From Bdellovibrionales bacterium (GTDB taxonomy: Bacteria > Bdellovibrionota > UBA2428), in NCBI GenBank assembly GCA_018266335.1, contig JAFEAR010000176.1, positions 1 to 64,000 of the forward strand: a DNA stretch of 64,000 bases, written 5' to 3'. The notes beneath the pieces are model-generated. The model had not been told where the DNA came from and did no database searches. It worked only from the letters and a program-made list of their open reading frames with translations. The position numbers were made by a program, and so were the translations under genes. Position 1 is the stretch's first letter. Every line of letters begins with the position of its first letter. This document shows, piece after piece, positions 26,393 through 35,377 of the stretch.

Positions 26393-27141
26393 GCCAATCC
26401 CGCGCTCCTTAAAAAAGTAACGATCGTCTCGTGCTGACTCTTCACAAATTCATCGGGCGTCGCCGTAAGAATAATTTCTCCGTGCGACAACATACTCACC
26501 AGGTCAGAAATGCGGAGGGCCGCATGGATATCGTGCGAAATAATAAACGCAGCCGCATTCAGGGAACGCGTAGTACTCACAATCAAATCATCAATCACTT
26601 TGGCCGTCGTCGGATCCAATCCCGTCGTGGGCTCGTCGAACAGCATGATCTTCGGATCCATGGCCAGTGCCCGCGCCAGTCCGACTCGCTTTTGCATGCC
26701 GCCCGAGATTTGCGAAGGCATTTTGTTTTCGGCATTCACCAGCTCCACCTGCGCCAGCAACTCGGCAACACGATCCGCGATCTGGGCTTCGCTTAAATCG
26801 CGCCGATGTTCCCGCAGGGGAAAGGCCACATTATCGAATACCGAAAGGCTATCGAACAATGCGGACCCCTGAAACAACATGCCGAAATTAGCCCGCACGC
26901 GGCGCATTTCTCGATCTTCCATGCCGATGATCGACTCGCCCAAAACTTTAATGTCGCCCCGATCGGGCGCCATCAAACCCAAAACATGTTTAATGGTGAC
27001 CGACTTGCCCGAACCCGAGTGCCCAATGAGCGTATGAATTTTTTTGGGCGGGCACACCAAGCTCAACCCCGCCAGCGTAGGCTGCGACGCCTCCGGAAAC
27101 TGCTTCCATACGTCGATGAACTCAATGCTCGGAGTGCTCAC
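26389..27141 (-). CDS. mlaF: ABC transporter ATPase MlaF
   Basis: Cytoplasmic ATPase powering lipid movement by MlaE. The 250-residue protein has Walker A GHSGSGKSVT, a Q-loop in GMLFQGSALFDSLSVFDNV, ABC signature QISGGMQKR, Walker B IMLFDEPTTGLDP and switch His in IISHD. The GALFDSxxVxDNVxFPLRE-like stretch is characteristic of the Mla subfamily. It overlaps mlaE and mlaD by 4 nt each. Confidence 0.95.
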   Translation of the reverse strand: MSTPSIEFIDVWKQFPEASQPTLAGLSLVCPPKKIHTLIGHSGSGKSVTIKHVLGLMAPDRGDIKVLGESIIGMEDREMRRVRANFGMLFQGSALFDSLSVFDNVAFPLREHRRDLSEAQIADRVAELLAQVELVNAENKMPSQISGGMQKRVGLARALAMDPKIMLFDEPTTGLDPTTAKVIDDLIVSTTRSLNAAAFIISHDIHAALRISDLVSMLSHGEIILTATPDEFVKSQHETIVTFLRSAGLA

Positions 27142-27923
27142 AGCGGCTCCCTCCGGCCCGTGGGAATAATCACGCTCAGGAAGTAGTCGAGCACCAGAAT
27201 CGTCACGATCGCAAAGACCACCGATTCGTTAGTCGCCTTACCCACTCCGGCCGCGCCATTGCGCGCCCGATAACCCTTGTAACAACCAATGGCGGCCAGG
27301 AGCACGCCAAAGATGGCGGCCTTAATGAGTCCGTGAAAAAAATCCCAGGGCGCCAAATAGTAAAGCAACTTGTTCACGGATACACCGGGATCCACGTGGC
27401 ACACCACGACGGCCACGAAGTAACCTCCGAGCGTTCCGATGAGGGCAAAAATAGCCGTGAGCAACGGTGTCGCAATGGCCGCCGCAACGATCTTCGGTCC
27501 CACCAGGTACTGTTGGGGCACGATCGCCATCACTTCCAGCGCATCGATTTGTTCGGTCACCCGCATGATCCCGATTTGTGCGGCCATGGCCGCTCCGGCC
27601 CGTCCGGCAACCACAATCGAAGTCATGATGGGCGCCAATTCGCGCACCAGCGCGAGTGACATCATCGACACCACCAGCGAATCGGTTCCCACCATGATGA
27701 AGGCCATCCACAGCTGGTACGCAAAGACGGCGCCAGTAAAGATGCCGGTAAGTCCCACGATGAACAAACTTTGGTTGCCGATAAAATCCATCTCGTTGAT
27801 GATGAGCTGTAAGCGATAGGGCGGCCGGAAGGTCCAAATCACAGCGTCGATCGCAAAGATCGTAAAGCGCCCCATCACGCGGACGAGCTCGACGATTTGC
27901 TCCCATAGCCATACAAAAATCAT
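27138..27923 (-). CDS. mlaE: MlaE-family lipid ABC permease
   Basis: Inner-membrane permease of the Mla/MCE transporter. The 261-residue product has about six hydrophobic segments and family motifs LFIVGLTGIFTGAVFAYQ, LVRELAPIMTSIVVAGRAGAA and a cluster including MRVTEQIDALEVMAI. I start it at the ATG at 27923, whose first four nt overlap the alr stop; upstream codons in this frame lie inside alr. MlaE with MlaF and MlaD forms a complete inner-membrane core; no MlaB or MlaC gene is present. Confidence 0.94.
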   Translation of the reverse strand: MIFVWLWEQIVELVRVMGRFTIFAIDAVIWTFRPPYRLQLIINEMDFIGNQSLFIVGLTGIFTGAVFAYQLWMAFIMVGTDSLVVSMMSLALVRELAPIMTSIVVAGRAGAAMAAQIGIMRVTEQIDALEVMAIVPQQYLVGPKIVAAAIATPLLTAIFALIGTLGGYFVAVVVCHVDPGVSVNKLLYYLAPWDFFHGLIKAAIFGVLLAAIGCYKGYRARNGAAGVGKATNESVVFAIVTILVLDYFLSVIIPTGRREPL

Positions 27924-29128
27924 GCGGCTTTCACCCCGCGACGAGGCAGCCGCTGCGCCAAAGCGCAAAGCACTTCGTAAGAAATCGTTCCTAGCGCCGC
28001 CGCAACATCTTCGGCACTCTGACCGGGACCAATCCAAGTGGCTTGGAGCGCCGGCATATCTCCGCGAGCCAAACTTTGGCTCCAGCTGGCACACTGGGGA
28101 TGATCCGTAAGGTCCACCATCGTTGAATCCATCGAGACCGTCCCGGCCACCGGCACCTTAGTTCCCGCCACCACAAAACCCACTTTAAAGGGAGCTTGGG
28201 CAGCGCGACTTAGAGCCCGATTCACGCCATCAGCATAGCCCAGCGAAACGGTCCCAATGAGCGTGCGCCGCGGCGCCACGAACCGATGGCCGTAGCCAAC
28301 CCCCTCGCCTGCCTCGACCCAGAACATTTGCCGCAGAGGGGCTCGTACTTCAGCCACGGGCCGCAAATTCACCGGATGAGGGTCCGACGCAGCCCCGTAG
28401 ACGCCCCAGAGATGCAGTCCCGGACGAACCGCCGTAAAGGGGGTACCAAGAGCCACGTGCTGCAAGACTCCGGGCGAGTTAGCTCCGTGAATCCACCGCG
28501 GAAAGTCACCCAAATCCTGCGTCCAAAGTTTACGCAATTGCGTCACGCATTCCACAAAGCGCGCCGCTTGTTCGTTGGAACAGATTGTCGGATCCTCCTC
28601 GCCCCGCGCAAGGTGGGTCATGAGTCCCGTCACCCGCAATCCCAGCTGCTGCAAGTCCCGAGCAATCTGCAAAAGCTCCGCGGCCAATTGGGGACGGTCC
28701 GCTACCCGAAAGCCCAAACGGTTCATCCCGGTGTCCAAATTTAATTGCACTCCCGCAATAACGGCCCGGACCTGCTTCGATGCTTTCCTTAAACTTTGCA
28801 CGTCGGCCATGGAATCGAGCACCAGTTCGGTGTTCGCGGGCCAATCCAGATTCAAGTCTTCGCCCGAGAACTCACTCAACACGAGCAGCGAGCGCTTAAC
28901 CCCCGCACGCCGCAGGGCCCTAGCCTCGCCCACTCGCGCCACCAGCAAATAGGGAACCTCGCGCTCACTCAGGTGCGCTTCGCACAACTTTGCAATAATT
29001 TCGGCCGAATGGCCGTAAGCATTCGCCTTCAACACGGGCATCAACGCCAAGCCATTTGCTCGGGTTTGAAGCATGCGAAAATTCTGCAAAAAAGCGTCCT
29101 CATAAATAAGGACCTCCGGGCCACCCAT
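27920..29128 (-). CDS. alr: Alanine racemase
   Basis: PLP enzyme making D-alanine for peptidoglycan. The 402-residue protein has the PLP lysine at residue 34 in PVLKANAYGHS, a Gly-rich stretch LDTGMNRLGFR, the second-domain catalytic Tyr in GEGVGYGHRF and the C-terminal TISYEVLCALAQRLPR. It is the first gene of the run continuing to mlaEFD and the TPR gene, overlapping mlaE by 4 nt and linking cell-wall and outer-membrane lipid functions. Confidence 0.95.
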   Translation of the reverse strand: MGGPEVLIYEDAFLQNFRMLQTRANGLALMPVLKANAYGHSAEIIAKLCEAHLSEREVPYLLVARVGEARALRRAGVKRSLLVLSEFSGEDLNLDWPANTELVLDSMADVQSLRKASKQVRAVIAGVQLNLDTGMNRLGFRVADRPQLAAELLQIARDLQQLGLRVTGLMTHLARGEEDPTICSNEQAARFVECVTQLRKLWTQDLGDFPRWIHGANSPGVLQHVALGTPFTAVRPGLHLWGVYGAASDPHPVNLRPVAEVRAPLRQMFWVEAGEGVGYGHRFVAPRRTLIGTVSLGYADGVNRALSRAAQAPFKVGFVVAGTKVPVAGTVSMDSTMVDLTDHPQCASWSQSLARGDMPALQATWIGPGQSAEDVAAALGTISYEVLCALAQRLPRRGVKAA

Positions 29129-29185
29129 ATGTGCGATTCTACAGGCCTTCGGTGCGTTCGCGCGAGCCCCGGAAGAGGCGAGTTT

Positions 29186-29221
29186 TTGACATGAGGTGTC
29201 TGCAGGAACACCGTCTATACT
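29186..29221 (+). promoter_or_regulatory. Possible regulated promoter of the BolA-family gene
   Basis: A perfect -35 hexamer TTGACA (29186-29191) and a good -10 TATACT (29216-29221) are separated by 24 nt, too long for a plain sigma-70 promoter. A dyad GGTGT/ACACC (29195-29199, 29208-29212) sits in the spacer, so an activator could remodel it. The hexamers may equally be coincidental. Confidence 0.25.
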
Positions 29222-29230
29222 GAATCCAAC

Positions 29231-29704
29231 ATGCCTAAAGCACCGAGTCGCAAACGCGCCACCCCATCTTCAGCATCCAGAGCCCGCAAAAGCGTGGCCA
29301 AAGAGCGGGGTCCCGCCCCCAGCGCCGGCAAGGCTCCATCCAAACGAAGCCCGCGCATGGTGCCCCGAAAGCCAGCCAAGGGAGCGCCTCCCCAGACCGG
29401 GCTCAAACTCGCTGACGATGCCGTAGCCGCCGAAATCACCCGGCTTCTGCGCGATGCCCTGACTCCCTCTACCCTCTTCCTTAAAAACCTCTCCGACGCT
29501 CATAAACGGCACAAGGAAGCGCATAAGCACGGAGGAGGGCACTACTCCCTTTACGTCGTAAGCGATCTATTCACGGGCCTTAAACCCATTCAGCGGCAGC
29601 AATGGATCTACAAGCTACTGGATGCCCTCATTCAGCAAAAAAAAATCCACGCCCTCGAAATGAAACTCGTCGACAGCGACGAAGCCCTCACCATCGGAAG
29701 CTGA
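29231..29704 (+). CDS. BolA-family protein with basic N-terminal extension
   Basis: BolA proteins partner monothiol glutaredoxins in Fe-S cluster handling or act in stress regulation. The 157-residue product has a BolA domain at about 68-152. It shows LRDALTPSTLFLKNLSDAH, HYSLYVVSDLFTGLKPIQRQ and IHALEMKLV, matching the family order with the C-terminal HAL motif. The first 60 residues are a low-complexity Lys/Arg/Ser/Pro/Ala tail absent from ordinary BolA (about 85-105 residues). The gene stands alone, facing hppA. Confidence 0.82.
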   Translation: MPKAPSRKRATPSSASRARKSVAKERGPAPSAGKAPSKRSPRMVPRKPAKGAPPQTGLKLADDAVAAEITRLLRDALTPSTLFLKNLSDAHKRHKEAHKHGGGHYSLYVVSDLFTGLKPIQRQQWIYKLLDALIQQKKIHALEMKLVDSDEALTIGS

Positions 29705-29713
29705 CACCAACAA

Positions 29714-29749
29714 TAAAAAAACCGGATGCTCCTCACGGAACACCCGGTT
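29714..29749 (-). terminator. Rho-independent terminator of hppA
   Basis: On the minus strand AACCGG (29744-29749) pairs with CCGGTT (29720-29725), extended by TGTTCC/GGAGCA closing a GTGA loop, and is followed by a T tract (complement of the A run at 29715-29721). It lies 22 nt past the hppA stop. Confidence 0.85.
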
Positions 29750-29770
29750 CAAATAGACCTCGACCAACAA

Positions 29771-31837
29771 CTAAGCCAGAAGCGAAGCAATCATGAGCGA
29801 AACCACGCTCATGACCTTGATCAGAATCGCAATACCCGGCCCCGAGGTATCCTTGAACGGATCACCAACGGTATCGCCAACCACAGCTGCCTTATGGGCA
29901 TCCGAGCCCTTTTTCTCTCCAGCCAAAGCACCTTTTTCGATTGTCTTCTTGGCATTGTCCCAGGCACCACCAGCATTCGCCATAAACAGCGAAAGCACCG
30001 CGCCCACAACCATCGCACCAGCCAAAGCACCGGCCAAAGCTTCTGCGCCCAGCAAGAATCCAATCGCCGGGGGGGCCAAGATCGCCACTACACCGGGCAG
30101 AATCATTTGCGAAAGCGCAGCACGCGTTGCCAAGTCCACGCAGGCAGCCGTTTCGGGCTTCACGCCCGGGCGACCTTCGAGCAGGCCCGGAATATCCTTA
30201 AACTGCCGACGAATTTCTTCAACGATTTTCCCGGCAGCTTTGCCTACCGCCGTCATTGTGCTCGCACCCACCACACAGGGGAGCACGGAGCCAATCAACA
30301 GTCCCACCAACACGCGACCATCAGTCAGATCCAGCAGCATAGCCGGCTTGCCCATCGCGATACGTTTAAAGTCGATTTCCATTTTGTAAGCGGCGAACAG
30401 AGCAATCACCGTCAACACCGCCGAACCGATCGCAAATCCCTTACCGATCGCTGCCGTCGTGTTACCAACCGCATCTAGCTCATCGGTGATATCGCGAATC
30501 TCTTTGCCGAGCTCGCTCATTTCGGCGATCCCGCCCGCGTTATCCGCAATCGGACCGTAAGCATCAACCGTCATAACGACGGCCGTCACGGCCAGCATCG
30601 CCACCGCTGCAATCGCGATTCCATAGAGCCCCACACCCACGTAGCTGATCGAAGCCACGAGTGCGATCACCAACATCGGCGCAATCACACTCTCCAGACC
30701 AACCGCCAAACCACGAATCACGTTCGTGCCTGCGCCCGTCTTCGCCGACTCAGCAATGCGCATCACCGGGCCAGCGCTCGTGTAGTAGTCCGTAATTAGT
30801 CCCACTACGCCGCCGCCCAAGGCGCCCGCAATCACCGCGTGGAACAGGCCCATGCTCAGTCCCAAAGCCTGGAAGAGCATGTAGCTCGCAACCAAGAAAA
30901 CGAAGGGGGGCAAAAGCAAGGCATAGCGAAGGGCCAATGCAGGCTTGGTATTCTTAAAGAAGCGCACTGCCACAATGGCAATAATGCTCGTAATCAAACC
31001 AACCGCCGCCAACATCAAAGGCAAAATCGAACCCGTCACACGCATGGCCTCTTCGGTAACCGAAACGCCCGCCGCAAACATGCCCTGCAAACTGGCGCCA
31101 CTCGTCGTAAGGGCAATAGCCATCGCCGAAACCGTAGCGGCCACGTAACTTTCAAAAATGTCCGCGCCCATACCTGCAACGTCGCCCACGTTGTCGCCCA
31201 CGTTGTCCGCAATAACGCCGGGGTTGCGAGGATCATCTTCAGGAATACCGGCAATAACTTTGCCGGCCAAATCCGCGCCAACGTCTGCAGCCTTAGTGTA
31301 AATACCACCACCGATACGCGCGAACAGCGCAATCGACGAAGCGCCCACACCAAAACCGTGAATGATGCTCGTAAAGTGAGCATCCGTGCGGAACATATGG
31401 GTCAATCCGCCCAAGCCAAGAATACCCAAGCCGGCCACTGCGAGACCCATCACGGCGCCACCATCGAAAGCCACCATCAGAGCACTGCCTCGGCCACCTT
31501 CTTTTGCCGCTTGCGCAGTACGCACGTTAGCTAGCGTTGCGGATTGCATACCGCTAAGACCAGCCACCAAAGAAAGTCCCGCGCCCAACAGGAAAGAGAG
31601 CGCCGCGGCTTGGCCAAGAGCAAAGCCCAAGACCGAACCGACAACGATCGAGTACACAACCAGAATTTTATATTCGCGAGCCAGGAAGGCCATGGCGCCT
31701 TCGCGAATGTAGCCAGAGATTTCCGTCATGCGCGCATTGCCACCCGGCAGCGCCTTCACACGAACAAAGAGGATTGCAGCCAGAACCAATGCCGCAACGC
31801 CTACGAGGGGAGCTAGAGAAGTCCACATTTCAATCAT
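29771..31837 (-). CDS. hppA: Membrane-bound proton/sodium-translocating pyrophosphatase
   Basis: Hydrolyses pyrophosphate and pumps H+ or Na+ across the inner membrane. The 688-residue protein has about 16 membrane segments and the substrate-site motifs TKAADVGADLAGKV and DDPRNPGVIADNVGDNVGD. In GNTTAAIGKG the residue after GNTT is Ala rather than Lys, which in this family marks the K+-stimulated subclass. The pumped ion cannot be decided by eye. The start is supported by AAGGTGG six nt before the ATG. Confidence 0.95.
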   Translation of the reverse strand: MIEMWTSLAPLVGVAALVLAAILFVRVKALPGGNARMTEISGYIREGAMAFLAREYKILVVYSIVVGSVLGFALGQAAALSFLLGAGLSLVAGLSGMQSATLANVRTAQAAKEGGRGSALMVAFDGGAVMGLAVAGLGILGLGGLTHMFRTDAHFTSIIHGFGVGASSIALFARIGGGIYTKAADVGADLAGKVIAGIPEDDPRNPGVIADNVGDNVGDVAGMGADIFESYVAATVSAMAIALTTSGASLQGMFAAGVSVTEEAMRVTGSILPLMLAAVGLITSIIAIVAVRFFKNTKPALALRYALLLPPFVFLVASYMLFQALGLSMGLFHAVIAGALGGGVVGLITDYYTSAGPVMRIAESAKTGAGTNVIRGLAVGLESVIAPMLVIALVASISYVGVGLYGIAIAAVAMLAVTAVVMTVDAYGPIADNAGGIAEMSELGKEIRDITDELDAVGNTTAAIGKGFAIGSAVLTVIALFAAYKMEIDFKRIAMGKPAMLLDLTDGRVLVGLLIGSVLPCVVGASTMTAVGKAAGKIVEEIRRQFKDIPGLLEGRPGVKPETAACVDLATRAALSQMILPGVVAILAPPAIGFLLGAEALAGALAGAMVVGAVLSLFMANAGGAWDNAKKTIEKGALAGEKKGSDAHKAAVVGDTVGDPFKDTSGPGIAILIKVMSVVSLMIASLLA

Positions 31838-31945
31838 CGCAAACCACCTTCAACCACAAGGCGCAGCAGTGCGCCCATCATTACATTTTGAATTCAACTG
31901 GGAAATACGGAGAAGAAATCCAGAATCAGACGAAGCGAGCGGTAA

Positions 31946-32251
31946 TTACCAGCTCGCCTTCGTCACGCCCGGGATACGGCCCAAGAGAGCCAACTCGCGG
32001 AACTTGATACGCGAGAGACCGAATTTTTTGTAAACACCCCGACCGCGGCCCGTCAGTTGGCAGCGGCTGCGAACACGGCAAGCGGCGCCGTTGCGGGGCA
32101 GCTTTTGCAGCGTCATACGAGCAGCTGCGCGATCTTCGTCGGACAACGAGAAATCGACGGCCCGTTTTTTCAGTTCAGCCCGAACCTTAGACTGACTTTC
32201 AGTCATTTTGATTCGCGATTTGTTCCGGAGCTTCATGCACAATTTAGACAT
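31946..32251 (-). CDS. rpsN: 30S ribosomal protein S14, relocated
   Basis: The 101-residue zinc-independent form of S14 ends [27 protein letters not shown], with [19 protein letters not shown] and [17 protein letters not shown] before it. In most bacteria rpsN sits between rplE and rpsH; here that junction is only 2 nt and rpsN lies 44 nt after tlpA at the end of the rpmJ-rplQ unit. A weak hairpin (31860-31875) follows it. Confidence 0.95.
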   Translation of the reverse strand: MSKLCMKLRNKSRIKMTESQSKVRAELKKRAVDFSLSDEDRAAARMTLQKLPRNGAACRVRSRCQLTGRGRGVYKKFGLSRIKFRELALLGRIPGVTKASW

Positions 32252-32295
32252 CTAAATCCTAACCTCAAAAAATTCGTTGAAATAACTGGACTTCC

Positions 32296-32931
32296 CTACC
32301 GGGATTTACCCGGCACGTCAACATTTTCAAACTTCTTAGCCAAGCCTTCGAAGTATTCTATAACTTGCGGACGGGTCCATTGCTGAGCGCCCACAATTTT
32401 CTCCACAACCCATCCATCCCGGCGCACCACATAGCTTTCCGGAAACTTGTCCGATCCCCAGGCCGAGGCCTGCTCCTTACCCGGATCCCTCCACAAGCGC
32501 CCAGGAGCCACCACAATGCGATTTTGCGCCATGAAGCGATCGATAGCTGCCCAGGAATCATCGATGCTCACAAAGACGATATCGATGCCATGGCCCTCCA
32601 ACTCACGCTGAAGCTCAATCATCGCCGGATACTCTTCCAAACATGGGGGACACCAGGTCGCCCAAAAGTTCACGACCGTCACGGACGACTTAAAGGTCAG
32701 CGGAACCTTCCTTCCATCGGGGCCCTCAACCTGAGTTACAGGGGCGCGAAATGGTTTAAAGGGAACCGCAAACTCACGATCATTATGAGCAAACTGAAAA
32801 AAATACAGCACCCCTAAGAGAGGAATGCCAAAAATCACCAAAACCTTGATGAGCCTTAAAAAGTCAAAACCCGCTCCGAAGCCTCCCAAGGAGTCTCCAG
32901 ACCGGGTTTCAGTGGGCTTAGAATCAGCCAC
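32296..32931 (-). CDS. TlpA/ResA-like thiol-disulfide oxidoreductase
   Basis: The 211-residue protein is anchored by a membrane segment at about 27-46, with a periplasmic thioredoxin fold carrying the redox pair Cys94/Cys97 in FWATWCPPCLEEYPAM. SDKFPESYVVRRDG gives the cis-Pro strand. Such proteins reduce apocytochrome c before haem attachment or other envelope disulfides. With resB and ccsA in the window, a ResA-type role is plausible but inferred. It starts 3 nt after rplQ and lies 44 nt before rpsN, so it is embedded in a ribosomal operon. Confidence 0.85.
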   Translation of the reverse strand: MADSKPTETRSGDSLGGFGAGFDFLRLIKVLVIFGIPLLGVLYFFQFAHNDREFAVPFKPFRAPVTQVEGPDGRKVPLTFKSSVTVVNFWATWCPPCLEEYPAMIELQRELEGHGIDIVFVSIDDSWAAIDRFMAQNRIVVAPGRLWRDPGKEQASAWGSDKFPESYVVRRDGWVVEKIVGAQQWTRPQVIEYFEGLAKKFENVDVPGKSR

Positions 32932-32934
32932 GAA

Positions 32935-33459
32935 TCACTTAGCGGATTTGGCCTTTTTCTTAGCGGGGGTCTTTTCAGCGTCGTCGCCCGAGGTAGCTTT
33001 TCCGGCTGCGGCTTTAGCGGATGCCTTTTTGCCGGTTGCTTTCTTCTTGCCCTTGGCGGGAGCCTTCTTGACCGGAGCTTCGTTGTAGTGCGGAACGAGA
33101 GCTTCGTCCGACCATTCAATCAACGCCATGTCAGCAGCATCTCCAGCACGATGGCCCGAAAGCTTCATGATACGCAGGTAACCGCCAGGACGATTCGCCA
33201 TTTTAGGAGCAATCGTCGAAACGATCTGCAGAACGGCTTCACGGTTCGCCAATTGGCTAACTGCTACACGGATGTTTGCTACCGTCGGGTTCTTCAGGCG
33301 AGTAACAATCGGCTCCAAAAAGGGACGAAGCTTCTTCGCGCGAGGCAAAGTCGTTTTGATTCGACCATGTTGAACCAACCCGATCGACAAGTTTCTCAGC
33401 ATAGCGACGCGGTGGTCAGCTTTTACGCCAAGTTTAGAACCGATTTTTGCGTGTCTCAT
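32935..33459 (-). CDS. rplQ: 50S ribosomal protein L17 with Lys/Ala-rich C-terminal tail
   Basis: The L17 core (residues 1-125) begins MRHAKIGSKLGVKADHRVAMLRNL-like and contains GGYLRIMKLSGHRAGDAADMALIEW. A tail of about 48 residues rich in Lys and Ala follows (APVKKAPAKGKKKATGKKAS onward), giving 174 residues against the usual 115-130. It sits 30 nt after rpoA in the classical alpha-operon order. Confidence 0.95.
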   Translation of the reverse strand: MRHAKIGSKLGVKADHRVAMLRNLSIGLVQHGRIKTTLPRAKKLRPFLEPIVTRLKNPTVANIRVAVSQLANREAVLQIVSTIAPKMANRPGGYLRIMKLSGHRAGDAADMALIEWSDEALVPHYNEAPVKKAPAKGKKKATGKKASAKAAAGKATSGDDAEKTPAKKKAKSAK

Positions 33460-33489
33460 ATCATTTCACCATTCAAGACTAAGCCGGGC

Positions 33490-34509
33490 TCAGTTTTCTT
33501 GTTGTTTTCTTTCTTTCGTCTTCTCAGCGATCAGTTCCGGCGACAGATCAAGCTTCATGCCCAAACCGAGACCCATTTCATGGAGAATGTCTTTAATTTC
33601 GTTGAGGGACTTACGGCCAAAGTTCTTCGTACGAAGCATTTCAGCTTCCGTCTTCTGAACGAGCTCGTAAATGTAACGAATGTTCGCATTCTGCAAACAG
33701 TTAGCGCTACGAACCGACAATTCAAGTTCTTCAACGCTCTTAAAGAGATTCTCGTTAATGTCGCTCTTCGCACGGTCTTGCTTCACTTCCACAACTTCAA
33801 CGCCTTCGTCGAAGTTAATGAAAATCGAAACCTGATCCTTCAGGATCTTCGAAGCGTAAGCCAAAGCTTGCTCCGGAGAAATACTGCCATCCGTCCAGAT
33901 ATCGGTCGTCAGTTTGTCGTAGTCCGTATGCTGACCAACCCGGGCGTTGGAGACCGTGTAGTTGCAACGGGTAACGGGCGAGAAGATGCTATCCACAGCA
34001 ACCGTACCGATAGGGCTGTTTTCCTGCTTATTGCGTTCGGAAGAAACGTAACCACGCCCCCACTTCACAACTACTTCACCACGAATGTGGGCATCTTTAC
34101 CCAAGGTAGCGATATGGTGAGTCGGATTCAAAACGTGAACGCTCTCATCAACGGCAAGGTCTGCGGCCGTAAGTGCACCCGGGCCCTTTTTGTCGATAAA
34201 GATAGTTTTTTGCGAAACACCGTCAACACGAAGACGAACACCCTTCAAATTGAGGATGATGTCCGCCATGTCTTCGGTAACGTCGTTCAAAGTCGAAAAT
34301 TCGTGCAGAACACCTTCGAATTTTACGCTGACAATAGCGCAACCCTGGAGCGAGCTGAGAAGAATACGACGAAGGCCGTTTCCGATCGTGTGACCGAAGC
34401 CACGCTCCAACGGTTTCGCAACGAAGCGGCCGAAGGTCGGCGTCAAGTTGGAACGGTCCACTTCGACCATTTTGGGCCGGATGAGGGTTGTCCAATTTTC
34501 CTGAATCAT
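33490..34509 (-). CDS. rpoA: RNA polymerase alpha subunit
   Basis: The 339-residue subunit has the assembly domain ([20 protein letters not shown] at about 31-50), beta-contact strands and the C-terminal promoter-binding domain ([18 protein letters not shown] and [14 protein letters not shown]). rpsD, which normally precedes it, is missing; rpsK ends 46 nt upstream of it. Normal length. Confidence 0.97.
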   Translation of the reverse strand: MIQENWTTLIRPKMVEVDRSNLTPTFGRFVAKPLERGFGHTIGNGLRRILLSSLQGCAIVSVKFEGVLHEFSTLNDVTEDMADIILNLKGVRLRVDGVSQKTIFIDKKGPGALTAADLAVDESVHVLNPTHHIATLGKDAHIRGEVVVKWGRGYVSSERNKQENSPIGTVAVDSIFSPVTRCNYTVSNARVGQHTDYDKLTTDIWTDGSISPEQALAYASKILKDQVSIFINFDEGVEVVEVKQDRAKSDINENLFKSVEELELSVRSANCLQNANIRYIYELVQKTEAEMLRTKNFGRKSLNEIKDILHEMGLGLGMKLDLSPELIAEKTKERKQQEN

Positions 34510-34555
34510 CGTATCTAGCTCCTTAAAAAAGAGTGCTTAAAACTATAAAAAAATA

Positions 34556-34945
34556 TTAAACGCGGCGACGTTTGGGCGGACGGCATCCGTTGTGCGGAAT
34601 CGGCGTAACGTCTTTGAGCTGGGTAACTTTCAAGCCGACCGAAGAGAGCGCACGGAGAGCAGATTCACGACCTGCACCGGGACCTTTAACTTCGACCGCC
34701 AAGGTACGCATACCAGCATCGTAAGCCATTTGACCGGCGTCGGAAGCCGCAATTTGAGCAGCAAAGGGGGTGCTCTTACGAGCGCCCTTAAAGCCTTTTT
34801 TACCTGCCGACGACCAGAACAAGGCGTTACCAGCAGGATCAGAGATCGTAACGATCGTGTTGTTAAAAGTAGCGTACACGTGACAGATGCCCACCGGGGG
34901 GACTTTCTTCATGCTACGTTTTTTTGAAGTATCAACTTTTGCCAT
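34556..34945 (-). CDS. rpsK: 30S ribosomal protein S11
   Basis: The 129-residue platform protein shows [30 protein letters not shown] and the end [14 protein letters not shown], all typical of S11. It follows rpsM by 27 nt and is followed directly by rpoA because rpsD is absent. Confidence 0.97.
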   Translation of the reverse strand: MAKVDTSKKRSMKKVPPVGICHVYATFNNTIVTISDPAGNALFWSSAGKKGFKGARKSTPFAAQIAASDAGQMAYDAGMRTLAVEVKGPGAGRESALRALSSVGLKVTQLKDVTPIPHNGCRPPKRRRV

Positions 34946-34972
34946 TCTATAATCTTCCTAATTATCTACTGA

Positions 34973-35356
34973 CTACTTCAGCGATTTAACTGATGCCTTA
35001 CCAGCAACCGTCTTACGGGGACCCTTACGCGTACGCGAGTTAGAGCGCGTGCGCTGACCACGAACCGGCAAACCTTTACGATGGCGCAGGCCACGGTAGG
35101 TTTGAAGTTCAATCAAACGCTTTACGTTCATTGCAACGTTACGACGAAGATCGCCTTCCACTGCAAAGTTTTTTTCGATGAAATCGCGGATTTTCGCGAC
35201 GATGACTTCGTCCATTTGATCCGTTTTAAGCGCAGGATCAATTTTCAAGCTGGAAAGAATTTTTCCAACCGTCGTTTTGCCAAGGCCGTGAACGTAGGTC
35301 AACGCCACGTCCAGTCGTTTGTTTCGGGGAAGGTCAACACCTGCAATCCGTGCCAT
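34973..35356 (-). CDS. rpsM: 30S ribosomal protein S13
   Basis: The 127-residue head protein opens [20 protein letters not shown] and has [25 protein letters not shown] motifs near the C-terminus. It lies 21 nt after rpmJ. Confidence 0.97.
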   Translation of the reverse strand: MARIAGVDLPRNKRLDVALTYVHGLGKTTVGKILSSLKIDPALKTDQMDEVIVAKIRDFIEKNFAVEGDLRRNVAMNVKRLIELQTYRGLRHRKGLPVRGQRTRSNSRTRKGPRKTVAGKASVKSLK

Positions 35357-35377
35357 TTATTTCATTTCCTCTAGGAA

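Noticed and set aside
27924..28094. 57-codon upstream extension of mlaE
   Set aside because: It lies inside alr in another frame and does not resemble the MlaE N-terminus; the ATG at 27923 overlaps the alr stop as expected for coupled genes.
31860..31875. GGCGCA/TGCGCC hairpin after rpsN as a terminator
   Set aside because: The stem is only 6 bp and no T run follows on the minus strand, so termination there is not supported.
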